Assembly (NCBI GenBank): GCA_964449165.1
Contig: CAYVAT010000013.1
Span: 1-64,000 of the forward strand
Reading direction: 5' to 3'
Length of the DNA stretch: 64,000 bases
Origin: CAYSCW01 sp964449165
GTDB taxonomy: Bacteria > Acidobacteriota > Aminicenantia > Aminicenantales > Aminicenantaceae
The notes under the pieces are model-generated. The model made no database searches. It was not told the DNA's origin and saw nothing but the letters and a program-made list of their open reading frames with translations. Below are positions 24,496 through 33,509 of this stretch, piece after piece; within the stretch, counting starts at the first letter, position 1, and each line of letters begins with the position of its first letter. Position numbers and translations under genes: made by a program.

Positions 24496-25868
24496 TTTAT
24501 CGCCTTTCCTTTTTTGCTTGTTTTATTGACGGTAGACTTGGATTGAGTTAAAAAAGCAGATTTATTAAGCAATTTTGAAAATTCTTGGGTGAGTTTTTTT
24601 AACCTTCGGGGAAGATTGAAAATACAGTCAGTGAGTTCTGCTTCTCCTTTAACCACGTCTTCAGCAAAGGTTAAGCAAGTGGGAGCACCACATGCTCCGC
24701 AGTCAATTTTGGGCAGTGATTCGTAGATATCCTCTTTTTCTTTTCTCTTCTTTATTGCTTTGGCTAAATCTTTATCGAGAGGTTTGAGGGGGCGGGGCTC
24801 CAGTTTTCCATCTAAGAAAAAGTATTTCTGGTTATAGAGCTTTCGTACCTCCCTGATGTCTGGACAAGCTTTTATTTGTTCGAACTCTAAGGTCTCGATC
24901 AATTTCAGAATTTTGTTGTAAGAAATATAAATATTTTGCACTGTCAAAGAGCCTCCGACACACCCTTGAGGGCAAGAATAGGCTTCGACGAAGTCAATGT
25001 TTCTCAGTTTTCCTCTTTCAATATCATCAAAGACTTTTAAGATTTCAGCTAGACCTGAAACAGCCAGGGAGTTTTTCATTCTCAAGGTTCGGCAGATGCC
25101 TCCAACCATTGCCCATCCAATTCCCAGAATGCAGATGCTCTCCAGTGCTTTCCGGTAGCTGCCTTTTTCTATGCCTTCCATAGCCGAAAGAAGAGGTGGG
25201 TAAATGTCTGAGATAGAGATGGCTCCGTCTATGTAAGATTTCCCTCTTTCTGCAGGCTGTCTGATAGATATCATTTTCACCGGGCATGGTGTGAGATAAA
25301 AGATTCCGATCTCTTTTTCTTTAAGTTTTAGTTGTTTTGATTTTTCCTTTTTGATTTCTCGAGCAGCCAATTCTCGTGGAGTATCAATGGGTATAACTTG
25401 GTCGATGAGGCCTGGATATTTGACCTGGATTAAACGCACGATAGTCGGACATACATTAGAAATAAGCGGCTTGGGACCCTTATATTCTCGGAGATATTCC
25501 TGGATGGCGAAACTAACTTCTCCGCAGGTAAACGCCAGGTCAAAAGCATCATCGAATCCCAGTTTTTTTAATCCGACGAGGATTTTCTCTGGCAGAATTT
25601 CTCTTCCGAATTGAGCATATAGAGCAGGAGAGGGCATGGCAACTGTGTGGCGGAATTTAGTGAGTTCTCCAAAGGGATCTGTCAAAGGGATGATGGCGTT
25701 GTGAGGACAAACTGTGATACATTCTCCACAATCGATACATTTTTCTTCGATGATGGTTGACTTTCCATTTCTGATCCTGATGGCTTGAGTGGGACACACC
25801 CGCAAACATTTCATACGGCCATGACACTTTTCCGGATCAATCCGGATGGAATGAAAGTATTGATTCAT
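24492..25868 (-). CDS. [FeFe]-hydrogenase-like sensor protein (HydS-type)
   Basis: The 458-residue protein has two N-terminal [4Fe-4S] motifs (near 15-60) and a hydrogenase-like H-cluster domain. A C-terminal FeS domain (DCGACGAPTC) lies near 395. The three H-cluster motifs are altered: SNVCPTI stands where active enzymes have TSCCP, TPCPVK for the second, and SCPQGCVGG for the third. One of the usual residues in the first motif is lost while four candidate ligand cysteines remain. Such proteins are considered sensory or non-turnover homologues. It overlaps genes on both sides by 4 bases. I infer an H2- or redox-sensing role passed to the neighbouring ATPases. Confidence 0.87.
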   Translation of the reverse strand: MNQYFHSIRIDPEKCHGRMKCLRVCPTQAIRIRNGKSTIIEEKCIDCGECITVCPHNAIIPLTDPFGELTKFRHTVAMPSPALYAQFGREILPEKILVGLKKLGFDDAFDLAFTCGEVSFAIQEYLREYKGPKPLISNVCPTIVRLIQVKYPGLIDQVIPIDTPRELAAREIKKEKSKQLKLKEKEIGIFYLTPCPVKMISIRQPAERGKSYIDGAISISDIYPPLLSAMEGIEKGSYRKALESICILGIGWAMVGGICRTLRMKNSLAVSGLAEILKVFDDIERGKLRNIDFVEAYSCPQGCVGGSLTVQNIYISYNKILKLIETLEFEQIKACPDIREVRKLYNQKYFFLDGKLEPRPLKPLDKDLAKAIKKRKEKEDIYESLPKIDCGACGAPTCLTFAEDVVKGEAELTDCIFNLPRRLKKLTQEFSKLLNKSAFLTQSKSTVNKTSKKGKAIK

Positions 25869-26314
25869 TTTTTTTCTGTTTTATCCAGGCAGATCGTTAT
25901 CTCTAATGACGTTCCTTTGCCAGGGATTGAAGAAATTTCAAATTTATCAGCATTTTTTTTAATATTGGGAAGTCCCATGCCTGCGCCAAATCCCATCTCT
26001 CGCATTTCCTCGGTGGCGGTCGAAAAACCTTTCTCCATGGCCAAATCTACATTCTCAATCCCAGGACCTTCGTCTTCGAGCTTAAAATGAAGTTTCTCAG
26101 GAGTAATGTTCAGAGTGAGCACACCTCTGTGAGCATACATAACAACATTCATTTCTGCCTCATAGGAGGCGATGGCTGCACGGACGATGACAGAATGGTC
26201 GATACCAATCTCCTGGAGAATTTCTTTGATACTTGTGGATGTCCTTCCTCCATTGCTGAAATCACCGCCTTTGATTTCAAAGCGATGAGATAATTTATTC
26301 TTGTCGCTCATCAT
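25865..26314 (-). CDS. RsbW-like anti-sigma/serine-kinase ATPase
   Basis: I chose ATG 26314, which overlaps the upstream stop as ATGA; the longer frame to 26374 lies inside the preceding gene. The 149-residue protein is a GHKL ATPase of the RsbW type with an N box (RAAIASYEAEMNVVMYAHRG), G1 (DEGPGIENV) and G2 (GAGMGLPNI). RsbW proteins bind sigma factors or phosphorylate antagonists. In this operon it may relay the state of the hydrogenase-like sensor encoded next. Confidence 0.87.
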   Translation of the reverse strand: MMSDKNKLSHRFEIKGGDFSNGGRTSTSIKEILQEIGIDHSVIVRAAIASYEAEMNVVMYAHRGVLTLNITPEKLHFKLEDEGPGIENVDLAMEKGFSTATEEMREMGFGAGMGLPNIKKNADKFEISSIPGKGTSLEITICLDKTEKK

Positions 26315-26676
26315 CGTTTTTTTGGGGAGAGGCCACTTACACCTGGAAGACCATGACTGAAGAGAAGGCCACAAGCTGTGTACATCATGTATTTGGTTAA
26401 TAGAAGGGGGATTCTTTTTTCTCTGGCTAGCTCGATTCCCGTTTTATCTGGCTTTTTGCCCCGGACATACACAATAGCTTTGGCATCTATTATATTTGCT
26501 GTCCTGACAGATTGAGCATTGGATAAACCAGTCAGAAGCAGAATTCCTGGTTTACCAAAAGCTAAGACATCGCTCATCAGGTCAGATCCTCCTGCAAATT
26601 TGATTTCCATGTCAAGACAGTCAATTCCGCTGATGACCTCAGCCTGAAGGAGTTCCTTGATTTCTTTTAAGGTCAT
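26311..26676 (-). CDS. DRTGG-domain protein 2
   Basis: The 121-residue protein is a paralogue of the DRTGG protein at 24154-24495, sharing the MxLKEIKELLQAEV start and a GGSDLMSDVL segment. It is the first gene of the six-gene operon. The 188 bases upstream contain no other convincing gene, though a 22-codon frame ends just before this start. Its C-terminus ends in a GLSPKKR basic tail. Confidence 0.78.
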   Translation of the reverse strand: MTLKEIKELLQAEVISGIDCLDMEIKFAGGSDLMSDVLAFGKPGILLLTGLSNAQSVRTANIIDAKAIVYVRGKKPDKTGIELAREKRIPLLLTKYMMYTACGLLFSHGLPGVSGLSPKKR

Positions 26677-26864
26677 TTTAGTTTTCTGGGGCGTTTCTTC
26701 TAAGTAAAGGAATGACTTTGGCTATTTTTATGTTGGCCGACGCCATATTCGCCCTTACTCTGGCTTTCTATGAATCTACCTTTTAGGAATTCATATGATA
26801 ACTGTTCGGGTAGTCAGAAGTCAATATTAGTAAGCAGAGAGAAGGCATGCAAATCTAATGGGGA

Positions 26865-27325
26865 TCAGTTGCTTTTTCTTATTCCCGTACCCACATCTAG
26901 TAAGCATATGTTTTCTGGAATATTGCAGGGATTTTTTCCATTTTGAAATCGAAGCATCTGTTGGGCAAGACGGCTGAATTTTTCTCTGAATTCTTCAAGT
27001 TCAGCTTGAGCCAGAGGCGTATCGATTTTATCAACGACATTGATTCTAGCCAGTGTATTGGTCCGATAAATCCCATTTGGATTATCCAGATCCATAGAAA
27101 ATTCACCTGCTTTCTTCGCATAAGGGAACTTCAAATAGGTCTAGGGTTCAACATGCTCACGGATATAATCGGTGCACTCATCGCATTTGAAATCTTCATA
27201 AGAACCGTCGACAGACATCATCCTCAGCTTTCCATCATAAAGATCGAGCAAACCATCTTCAGTCACAGTTCCTAAAAATCCTGTGTTTATAACACCCATG
27301 GATTTAACGACTTCCAAATATTATA
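26865..27325 (-). pseudogene. Decayed [NiFe] hydrogenase large-subunit fragment
   Basis: Read on the minus strand from about 27325, the translation matches the middle of a group 3 [NiFe] large subunit: KSMGVINTGFLGTVTEDG, then LYDGKLRMM, EHVEP, KFPY, GIYRTNTLARIN and DTPLAQAELEEF. An in-frame TAG at 27141-27143 replaces the Trp codon expected after EHVEP, and a TAA interrupts the frame near the upstream end. Both nickel-binding ends are missing, so it cannot encode an active subunit. It differs substantially from the intact mvhA at 13193-14656, so it derives from a second hydrogenase rather than a recent copy. Confidence 0.85.
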
Positions 27326-27392
27326 TTAGGCCGAACAAATATCTTCACTGATCCTGGGTGACATTATTCAGGAATCAAAAATGTATTTAAAC

Positions 27393-27422
27393 TTGCTTTT
27401 TTGCTGGAAAAAAAAGTAAAAT
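27393..27422 (+). promoter_or_regulatory. Sigma70-type promoter candidate
   Basis: TTGCTT and TAAAAT are separated by 18 bases, 37 bases before the ATG of the putative lipoprotein gene. The match is moderate and the region is AT-rich, so chance is possible. Confidence 0.35.
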
Positions 27423-27459
27423 GAGAAAAATTAAATCATAAAGAAAAGAAGGAGGAAGA

Positions 27460-28152
27460 ATGAGAAGAAAAATTCCAATCATTCTTGGATTAGCTTTTCT
27501 CATGTTCATCATGCAAACCTGCAAGCATAATCCAGAAGAGGGCCTTCTAAAAAGATATTTTCATGCTGTTTCTTTGAATGATTTAACAACCATGTCCACC
27601 ATGGCACTGGAGCCACTGACATTGGATGTTAAGAGTTGGAATATTACCAGCGTCAGCGAAGAAGTTATTGAGCCTGCATCGCTTCCAGAGCTGAATAAGA
27701 AGGAATTGGAATTTAAGAAGAAATTGGAGGATCATGTAGGAGTCACCCTCGATGCAAGAGATGCTTTGGATGATGCTGAGTTTGAGCGGGAAAATGCCCG
27801 GACGAGAGCGGCGAGGAATGCAGCCCGGGCAAAGGTAAACGAACTCCAGACCAAGTATGATGAAATATATGAAGAACACAAAGAGCTTCAGAAGCAATAC
27901 AACGAATCCAAAGCTGCTGCGGCCAGAGAGGAAGAAATAACTCTCTTTTCCCTGGGTGCGGGAGAGCTTCCCAATGTCAGAGATTTAACAGGTAATATCC
28001 ATTCCAAAGAGGTCGATGTGAAGATTGTGAGCAAGGATGGAGAAGAAAAGACCTATAAATTTTATTTGAGAAGATACGACTTAAGAGACGAAGCCATGGG
28101 CCTCGATCGCAAGGGAAGATGGGTCATCATCCAATTCGAGCCCGTGGGCTGA
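27460..28152 (+). CDS. Putative lipoprotein with central coiled coil
   Basis: The 230-residue protein has a basic N-terminus and a hydrophobic stretch ending at MQTC near residue 21. That could be a lipobox, though Gln-Thr before Cys is atypical. Residues 80-155 are rich in Glu, Lys, Ala and Arg with heptad-like spacing, predicting a coiled coil. The C-terminal part is a mixed beta-type segment. GAAGGAGGAAG precedes the ATG. I do not recognise a family. It stands alone, followed by two tRNA genes. Confidence 0.75.
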   Translation: MRRKIPIILGLAFLMFIMQTCKHNPEEGLLKRYFHAVSLNDLTTMSTMALEPLTLDVKSWNITSVSEEVIEPASLPELNKKELEFKKKLEDHVGVTLDARDALDDAEFERENARTRAARNAARAKVNELQTKYDEIYEEHKELQKQYNESKAAAAREEEITLFSLGAGELPNVRDLTGNIHSKEVDVKIVSKDGEEKTYKFYLRRYDLRDEAMGLDRKGRWVIIQFEPVG

Positions 28153-28195
28153 TATTGACTTTTTTTCTGTATACTTATAATTATTTTTTCCTTTC

Positions 28196-28270
28196 GGGCC
28201 GTTAGCTCAGAGGGAGAGCACCGGCCTTTTAAGCCGGGTGTCGCTGGTTCGAGTCCAGCACGGCTCACCA
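28196..28270 (+). tRNA. tRNA-Lys (anticodon TTT)
   Basis: The acceptor strands 28196-28202 and 28260-28266 pair with one G-T. The D arm contains AGCTCAG. The anticodon stem CCGGC/GCCGG holds the loop CTTTTAA, giving anticodon TTT. The T arm contains GGTTCGAGTCC. CCA is encoded at 28268-28270. Confidence 0.96.
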
Positions 28271-28280
28271 CGTCATGAAC

Positions 28281-28355
28281 GCCCCTGTCGTCTAGCTTGG
28301 TCTAGGACATCGCCCTTTCAAGGCGGCAACACGGGTTCAAATCCCGTCGGGGGCG
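28281..28355 (+). tRNA. tRNA-Glu (anticodon TTC)
   Basis: The acceptor GCCCCTG pairs with 28348-28354 with one T-G pair. The anticodon loop CTTTCAA gives TTC, and the T arm reads GGGTTCAAATCCC. No CCA is encoded: a T-run follows the discriminator G at 28355. It lies 10 bases behind tRNA-Lys, probably in one transcript. Confidence 0.95.
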
Positions 28356-28478
28356 TTTTTCTATAGAGTTGCCAATGATGGGCAATGTCCATATAATCAT
28401 ATTTGATTATATCCACTATCATGAGTAAGCTTGACCCGATTATGATGGCTTATCCTGAGGTTGATTGAGAGAGGAAAG

Positions 28479-29108
28479 TTGGCCAAAAAAATTCTTTTCA
28501 TCATTTTGATGCTAACCGTTTTGTCTGGTCTCTATGCGGACGGATTCAAGCTTATGGTGGGATTGAATCTTTTAAAGTATTCAGCCAAGGCTAGTGAGGG
28601 CACTTTCCGATGGAGCCAAAAATTGGGATTGTGCGTGGGCGGTGGGTTCGAGTTTGATCTGTCCGAGAGTCAGAAGATTGCTATTGAGATTGATGGATTC
28701 ATCGTGCAGAAGAAGGGGACCCGGATTGAGGAAGGCGAGCCCACAAATGGAGAATTGACCTTCAGCATGAGCACTCTTCGTATCCCCCTTCTCGTTCGGT
28801 TCAAACCCAAAGCTTCCTTACCTCTTTATGTGCTAGGCGGGAGTGAATTTTCGCTTGTTTTATCTCATTCGTTTGAGAGAAGGATCGGAGAAAGCAAGCA
28901 GCAAGGGGATATAAAGGAGTTGACAAGAGGATCAGATCTGGGGATTGTTTTGGGTTGCGGTGTTGAGGTAAGAATGAAAGAATTCCAGAACCTTTTTGTG
29001 GAGATGCGATTCCATTATGGCTCGTTGAATATGAATGGAGATTATGAGGAATTTTCTTCTTTAAGAACTCATGTTCTTCTCTTAATTGTGGGTATCAAGG
29101 CCTTTTGA
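28479..29108 (+). CDS. Outer-membrane beta-barrel-like protein 1
   Basis: TTG 28479, shortly after GAGAGGAAAG, is preferred because the product then starts with a clean signal peptide (LAKKILFIILMLTVLSGLYA) cut before Asp; TTG 28461 is also possible. The mature part, about 190 residues, alternates hydrophobic and polar residues in strand-sized blocks and ends in a hydrophobic strand with terminal Phe, as in 8-stranded outer-membrane barrels of the PorT/OmpA-like type. The next gene is a paralogue. Function unknown. Confidence 0.72.
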   Translation: MAKKILFIILMLTVLSGLYADGFKLMVGLNLLKYSAKASEGTFRWSQKLGLCVGGGFEFDLSESQKIAIEIDGFIVQKKGTRIEEGEPTNGELTFSMSTLRIPLLVRFKPKASLPLYVLGGSEFSLVLSHSFERRIGESKQQGDIKELTRGSDLGIVLGCGVEVRMKEFQNLFVEMRFHYGSLNMNGDYEEFSSLRTHVLLLIVGIKAF

Positions 29109-29140
29109 GGAGTTGAGTCCATCGGCCAGCCGGGTATGGG

Positions 29141-29764
29141 ATGAGAATCAGGAAAAAACCAATCAATCTGGCTATCCGGCTTCTTTTATGGACTGTGGTT
29201 ATTTTCCCCCTCTATGCTGATTTTAAGATAATGGGAGGAATGAACATCTCCTGGTATGATGTCTCGCCTGAGTCAGCAAATATCCAGTGGGATTATAAAA
29301 GAGGATTTTCGGCTGGAATCGGACTGGAAAAAATTTTGAATCCATTCATGCTGCTGGAACTGGATATTCTCTACTTCCAGAAAGGAAGTCGATCTGAATC
29401 GTCTTATTTCCAAGACTCAGAGGCAAAATACAAGCTGAATGTCCTCAGTCTTCCCATTCTCTTCAGAAGCAAGTTTCTGTATAACTCCTCGCCTTATGTT
29501 GTGGGAGGAATTGAATTCTCCTCAATACTCTCCCATGAATTTGTCACCGGAGGAGAGGAGCCAGTGGATCTTAAGAATGATACCCGCAGCTTTGATTTCG
29601 GGTTTGTGTTCGGATGTGGTTTTGAGATCAAGATAGAGGATCGCCTGTTTTTTTTCGTCGAAGGGAGATACCACCTCGGATTCAGAAACATAGTGGCTAA
29701 CCCTTTTTTGGAAGAAACCAAGAAAACCAGAGCTATCTTGATCCTCATCGGCCTCCGTTCTTGA
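29141..29764 (+). CDS. Outer-membrane beta-barrel-like protein 2
   Basis: The 207-residue protein is a paralogue of the preceding one. It has a signal peptide ending near FPLYA, the same spacing of motifs (MGGMNISWY, YVVGGIEFSSILSHEF, GFVFGCGFEI, FFVEGRYHLG) and a C-terminal hydrophobic strand. The two genes are 32 bases apart and arose by tandem duplication. Their similarity is moderate, so the duplication is not recent. Role unknown; a surface or porin-like function is the best guess. Confidence 0.72.
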   Translation: MRIRKKPINLAIRLLLWTVVIFPLYADFKIMGGMNISWYDVSPESANIQWDYKRGFSAGIGLEKILNPFMLLELDILYFQKGSRSESSYFQDSEAKYKLNVLSLPILFRSKFLYNSSPYVVGGIEFSSILSHEFVTGGEEPVDLKNDTRSFDFGFVFGCGFEIKIEDRLFFFVEGRYHLGFRNIVANPFLEETKKTRAILILIGLRS

Positions 29765-29830
29765 GTTTAGGGAATATCAAGGTTCATCATATCAAGGAAT
29801 AAACTGAAAAATGTATGTTAGGTAGTGAGG

Positions 29831-29903
29831 CCGCGGTTCCCCTCCATCCTTGCCAAGACCCTCCCACCCTCCACCATGGGCTTCGGATGGACAGCAACCG
29901 CTG
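29831..29903. repeat. Dispersed palindromic repeat, copy A
   Basis: The ends form an imperfect inverted repeat: GCGGTTCC and CTCCAT on the left pair with ATGGACAGCAACCGC on the right. The central part shares TCCATCCTTGCCAAGACCC and a CCATGGGCTTCG segment with copy B at 33431-33509, in the same orientation. It lies between the second barrel gene and the end of the GH38 gene and can fold into a hairpin. Confidence 0.75.
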
Positions 29904-29971
29904 CTGGGATTGATTATATTCCTTATTATTAGCTGCCAAGGAAATGGCTTCCTTGGTAATTTTTATAGGCT

Positions 29972-32900
29972 CTAAAATACGACTTCGATGGTCTTGATTT
30001 CCGATTTTCCAAATTTGAGGGTTAGAGCATTTTTTTCCCAAGAGAGAGCTTGCTGCCGGTTTTCCATAAGATCCAGTTCGAAAATTTTCTTCGGAGATCG
30101 GAAGAATTCAACCTGAGCTTGGGTGGGTGTTCCTTCTGCTTCATAAAGCCTGAGGATAAGACTTTCTCTGTCTTCTGCCTTCTTCACGGTCACCAGGATG
30201 ATGTTTGAGGGAGATGCTTTAATGAAAGAATGCGAAGGTGGGAGTTCGCCGGAGTGAGAATCAACGAAGAGGGCTATCAGAGGGTAGTTAAATTCATAGC
30301 CCCTCTGGACTGTATCAGCCTTCCGCCAGTCGCCTTGATGGGGATAGAGAGCATAAGAGAAGCGATGTTTTCCCATGTCGGCCATGGGATCAGGCCACTT
30401 CGGAGAGCGCAGAAGGGTGAGTCTGATGACATTGTCTTTGATATCGTGGCCATATTTAGAATCATTGAGAAGGCTGACTCCGTAATTTTCGCTTGAGAGA
30501 TCTGCCCAGCGGATGGCAGAGACTTCGAAGCGCGCTTTTTCCCAATCTGAGTTGCGGGAGGCGGGTCTTTGGACAGAAGCGAAAGGAATCTCATAAGTAG
30601 CCCAGTTGCTTCTGACATCGACTGGGAAAGCCACTTTGAGGAGGATGTGATCCTCCCACCAATCGGCCTTCATGTGGATGTCGATCCGGGGCAGATTTTC
30701 GTAGAGGACGATCTCCTGAGAAAAGAAAGAAGAGGGGAAGTCAGGAGTCGGTCCCCGGCGGGCCTTGGAAAGACCCAGAAAATGTTTCTCCACTTCCAGG
30801 GAGGCCAGGGCTGGCCCGTCATGGACGATTCTGATACCATCGGCTTTATCCAGCTTCCAGCTACGCCCAGTATAACCGATGTTCCATGCATCCCATCGGT
30901 CGGGCTTATCTTCAAAGAGCTGGAGTTCATTTCCGCAAGCTTCTGATGAGAGGACTTCTTTTTTCGCCAGCTTGTCGAATATGCTGATAATGTTTCCTGT
31001 TTCTGGATGGAGATGGATGGAGAAATAACGATTTTCTAAGGATGTCTTGTTCACTTTCAAGGAACTCTCGTAGGAAGAACTCTTTCCTTCCTGGATGGTG
31101 AAGACCTTGTATCCCAGAGAGGGAATATTTCTGGCGATGAAGCAGAGAAATTTTCCTTTGTGAGAAGAAAGTACCTGGGAGGGGATTACTTCTCCCTGGT
31201 CATCGAAAACCAAGGCTCCGGCTTGCAAGGAGTCCGGCATTTTCACTTTGACTATTCCATCCCTTGCCCATGAGAGAGAGTTGAAGACGAGAAGCGGTGT
31301 TCCTTTATTTTCTCTTGCTGTATTTATTCTCTGGGCGAGATGAAGAAGGCTTTCGTGGAGGATTGTGTTAAGAGTGCGGTAGGCTTCCAGATAGGATTCT
31401 CTAGCGTCTCTGTAGACAGGAGTAATGCTTGAGCCGGGGAGGATGTCGTGGAATTGATTCATCAAGACCTTTTCCCAGGCCTCCTTGAGTCCAGCTTGGT
31501 CGTATTCCTTGCCGAAAAGAGATGATATGGAGGCCAGTTTTTCCGTGTGGGAAAGAAGAACCTCAGATTTTCTGTTGAATTTTTTTGTTTCAGATTGGGT
31601 GGTATAGGTTCCTCGGTGGTACTCCAGATAAAGCTCATCCTTCCATACAGGAAGTGCCTCCAGATTTTTTTTGGGAAGTCCGTTCAAATATTTGGAAGCT
31701 CCGAGATGTTTTACCTTGGGAAATATGGTCTGCTCTTTGTATTCTGTAAGACGATCGAGCATCTGGCGGTTGGGCCCCCCGCCGTGATTTCCAAGCCCGT
31801 AAAGGATCAGGACATTCCTCAATCCTGTATTTTTTTCAAACTGTTTGAGGCCGACTGACATCCTTTCTGCCATCAGCTGGCCTACGTAGCCTGTCGGCGG
31901 GAAATAAGTCAGGATTCGCGACCCGTCCGGGCCTTCCCACCAGAAGAGGAAATAGGGGAAGAGGGTGGTGTCGTTCCAGCTTATTTTTTGGGTAATGAAG
32001 GCATCGATACCACTCTTCTTGAAGAATTGGGGCATATTCCAGTTATAGCCGAATGAATCGGGATTCCAGCCAAGTTGCACATCGACTCCGAATTTTTGCT
32101 GGAAATACCTTTTCCCGTAGAGAATCTGCCGAATGAAGGACTCTCCATCTATGAGGTTGCAATCCGGCTCAACCCACATGCCTCCCACTATTTCCCAGCG
32201 GCCTTCCCGAACTTTCTTCTTGATGCGCTCAAAGACTTGAGGGTAATATTCTTCCATCCACTTGTAGGCTTGGGCCTGGCTCTGGGCATAGATAATATCA
32301 GGGTATTCCTCCATGTTGTCCAAAATGGCAGAGAAAGTTTCTTTGGCAACCTCCACAGTCTCACGCCACCGCCACAACCAGGCCAGGTCGATATGAGAGT
32401 TTCCCACAACAGCGATTTCATATTTATTTGAAAATTGTGAAACAGGTTTTGTTTGTTGGTAGAATTTAAGGAGAGAAGCCTTTGCTTCTGAAAGGTCGCC
32501 CTGTCGGAGGGCTTCCAGATCGAAGGTCATGACAGCCTTCTGGAACCTTTGTCTCAGGTTCTGAAATTCCTTTGAATCGATGAGGCGGGTGTACTGCTCA
32601 GAGAGAGGTCTATCACCTCTGCGGTCTGGACTCTTTTGAGCTTGCATATCGAGAAGGATGGCTCCGATTTTAAGATCCAGCAAGAACCGTGAGAGCCATT
32701 GAAAAGGCTCTTGGGCATTCTTGACAAGAAATCGGGCTTCTTGAAGTTGAAGGAATGTACCTGGTTCAGCTTCTTTTCTTTTGATCAGAGGCAAAAAGCC
32801 GGTGTTTTCGAAGTGGAAAGCCAGAAGCATCCTTTCTCCGGGTTTCGCCTTTTGGGTAAGGACAAAGGCTTTTTGGATTTCTTCGACTTGGTTTCCGAAT

Positions 32901-33289
32901 TCGAGCTGGAAGCTCTCCTTGAGCTGCTCATTTTGGAAGAACTTGCCTTTGACCACCCCTATACCCCGAAAGAGGCAGGAAAGGATGATTTCGCTTCCTT
33001 GGGTTGAGACTCCGGAGAAGACGTCTGGTACCTCGAAGCGATGGCGCATCCAGAAGGCTTTGTCGCGGACTGTGGATCCTGTTCTTATCGACTGCCATGA
33101 AGCATCTTCAGTGCTAACCTTTTCTGCATCAGGGATATCTTGGATTGTCATTTTCCAGAAGGAAAGAGAATTATCCAGCAGCTTTTCTATCTCATCGATG
33201 CGATTTTGAAGAGTGTTCTGTCCGAAACCAAGGATGGTCACAGATAGAATAAAAACCAATAGAAAGTGCTTTGTCTTGAAGAATCTCAT
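29972..33289 (-). CDS. Secreted GH38-family alpha-mannosidase
   Basis: I chose ATG 33289, preceded by GAGGGGAG; the longer frame to 33343 lacks a site and would bury the signal peptide. The product has 1105 residues, with a signal peptide (FLLVFILSVTILGFG), a helical and lectin-like N-terminal part, and the GH38 catalytic barrel from about 305. The barrel shows the zinc motif NSHIDLAWLWRW and the nucleophile Asp in NPDSFGYN. A helical three-bundle segment and C-terminal beta domains follow. The family hydrolyses alpha-mannosides with retention. Export suggests scavenging of mannose-rich glycans in the periplasm. It is monocistronic and bracketed by two copies of a palindromic repeat. Confidence 0.92.
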   Translation of the reverse strand: MRFFKTKHFLLVFILSVTILGFGQNTLQNRIDEIEKLLDNSLSFWKMTIQDIPDAEKVSTEDASWQSIRTGSTVRDKAFWMRHRFEVPDVFSGVSTQGSEIILSCLFRGIGVVKGKFFQNEQLKESFQLEFGNQVEEIQKAFVLTQKAKPGERMLLAFHFENTGFLPLIKRKEAEPGTFLQLQEARFLVKNAQEPFQWLSRFLLDLKIGAILLDMQAQKSPDRRGDRPLSEQYTRLIDSKEFQNLRQRFQKAVMTFDLEALRQGDLSEAKASLLKFYQQTKPVSQFSNKYEIAVVGNSHIDLAWLWRWRETVEVAKETFSAILDNMEEYPDIIYAQSQAQAYKWMEEYYPQVFERIKKKVREGRWEIVGGMWVEPDCNLIDGESFIRQILYGKRYFQQKFGVDVQLGWNPDSFGYNWNMPQFFKKSGIDAFITQKISWNDTTLFPYFLFWWEGPDGSRILTYFPPTGYVGQLMAERMSVGLKQFEKNTGLRNVLILYGLGNHGGGPNRQMLDRLTEYKEQTIFPKVKHLGASKYLNGLPKKNLEALPVWKDELYLEYHRGTYTTQSETKKFNRKSEVLLSHTEKLASISSLFGKEYDQAGLKEAWEKVLMNQFHDILPGSSITPVYRDARESYLEAYRTLNTILHESLLHLAQRINTARENKGTPLLVFNSLSWARDGIVKVKMPDSLQAGALVFDDQGEVIPSQVLSSHKGKFLCFIARNIPSLGYKVFTIQEGKSSSYESSLKVNKTSLENRYFSIHLHPETGNIISIFDKLAKKEVLSSEACGNELQLFEDKPDRWDAWNIGYTGRSWKLDKADGIRIVHDGPALASLEVEKHFLGLSKARRGPTPDFPSSFFSQEIVLYENLPRIDIHMKADWWEDHILLKVAFPVDVRSNWATYEIPFASVQRPASRNSDWEKARFEVSAIRWADLSSENYGVSLLNDSKYGHDIKDNVIRLTLLRSPKWPDPMADMGKHRFSYALYPHQGDWRKADTVQRGYEFNYPLIALFVDSHSGELPPSHSFIKASPSNIILVTVKKAEDRESLILRLYEAEGTPTQAQVEFFRSPKKIFELDLMENRQQALSWEKNALTLKFGKSEIKTIEVVF

Positions 33290-33430
33290 TTTCTCCCCTC
33301 TTATTTCTTGGATTGTGTATATCTGATGGACATTTGAGCGCAAAAATCTTATCAGTTAAATGATGCAAGGTCAACAAGAATTAGGGGCGGTCCTCACGGG
33401 AAGAATCTCCATTTCAGTCGTAGCTAATAA

Positions 33431-33509
33431 AGGTGTCGGTTCCTATCCATCCTTGCCAAGACCCTCCCACCCACCACTATGGGCTTCGAATGGACAGGAA
33501 CCGACACCT
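33431..33509. repeat. Dispersed palindromic repeat, copy B (within a gene-poor stretch)
   Basis: The 79-base element begins AGGTGTCGGTTCCTATCCAT and ends with its complement at 19 of 20 positions, so it is a long inverted repeat with a loop of about 39 bases. It matches copy A (29831-29903) along its length and copy C (51637-51670) over one half. The remainder of 33290-33650 holds no convincing gene; a 73-codon plus-strand frame there merely reads through the repeat. Confidence 0.82.

Noticed and set aside
27141..27143. In-frame TAG as pyrrolysine or recoding in the hydrogenase fragment
   Set aside because: Both metal-binding ends of the gene are missing and another stop lies upstream, so simple decay explains it.
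28140..28172. AGCCC-GT-GGGCT palindrome and T-run as a terminator
   Set aside because: The stem has a 2-base loop and the T-run is 11 bases away, so a working terminator is doubtful.
28062..28271. 69-codon minus-strand frame over tRNA-Lys
   Set aside because: It is antisense to a solid tRNA and the end of a coding gene.
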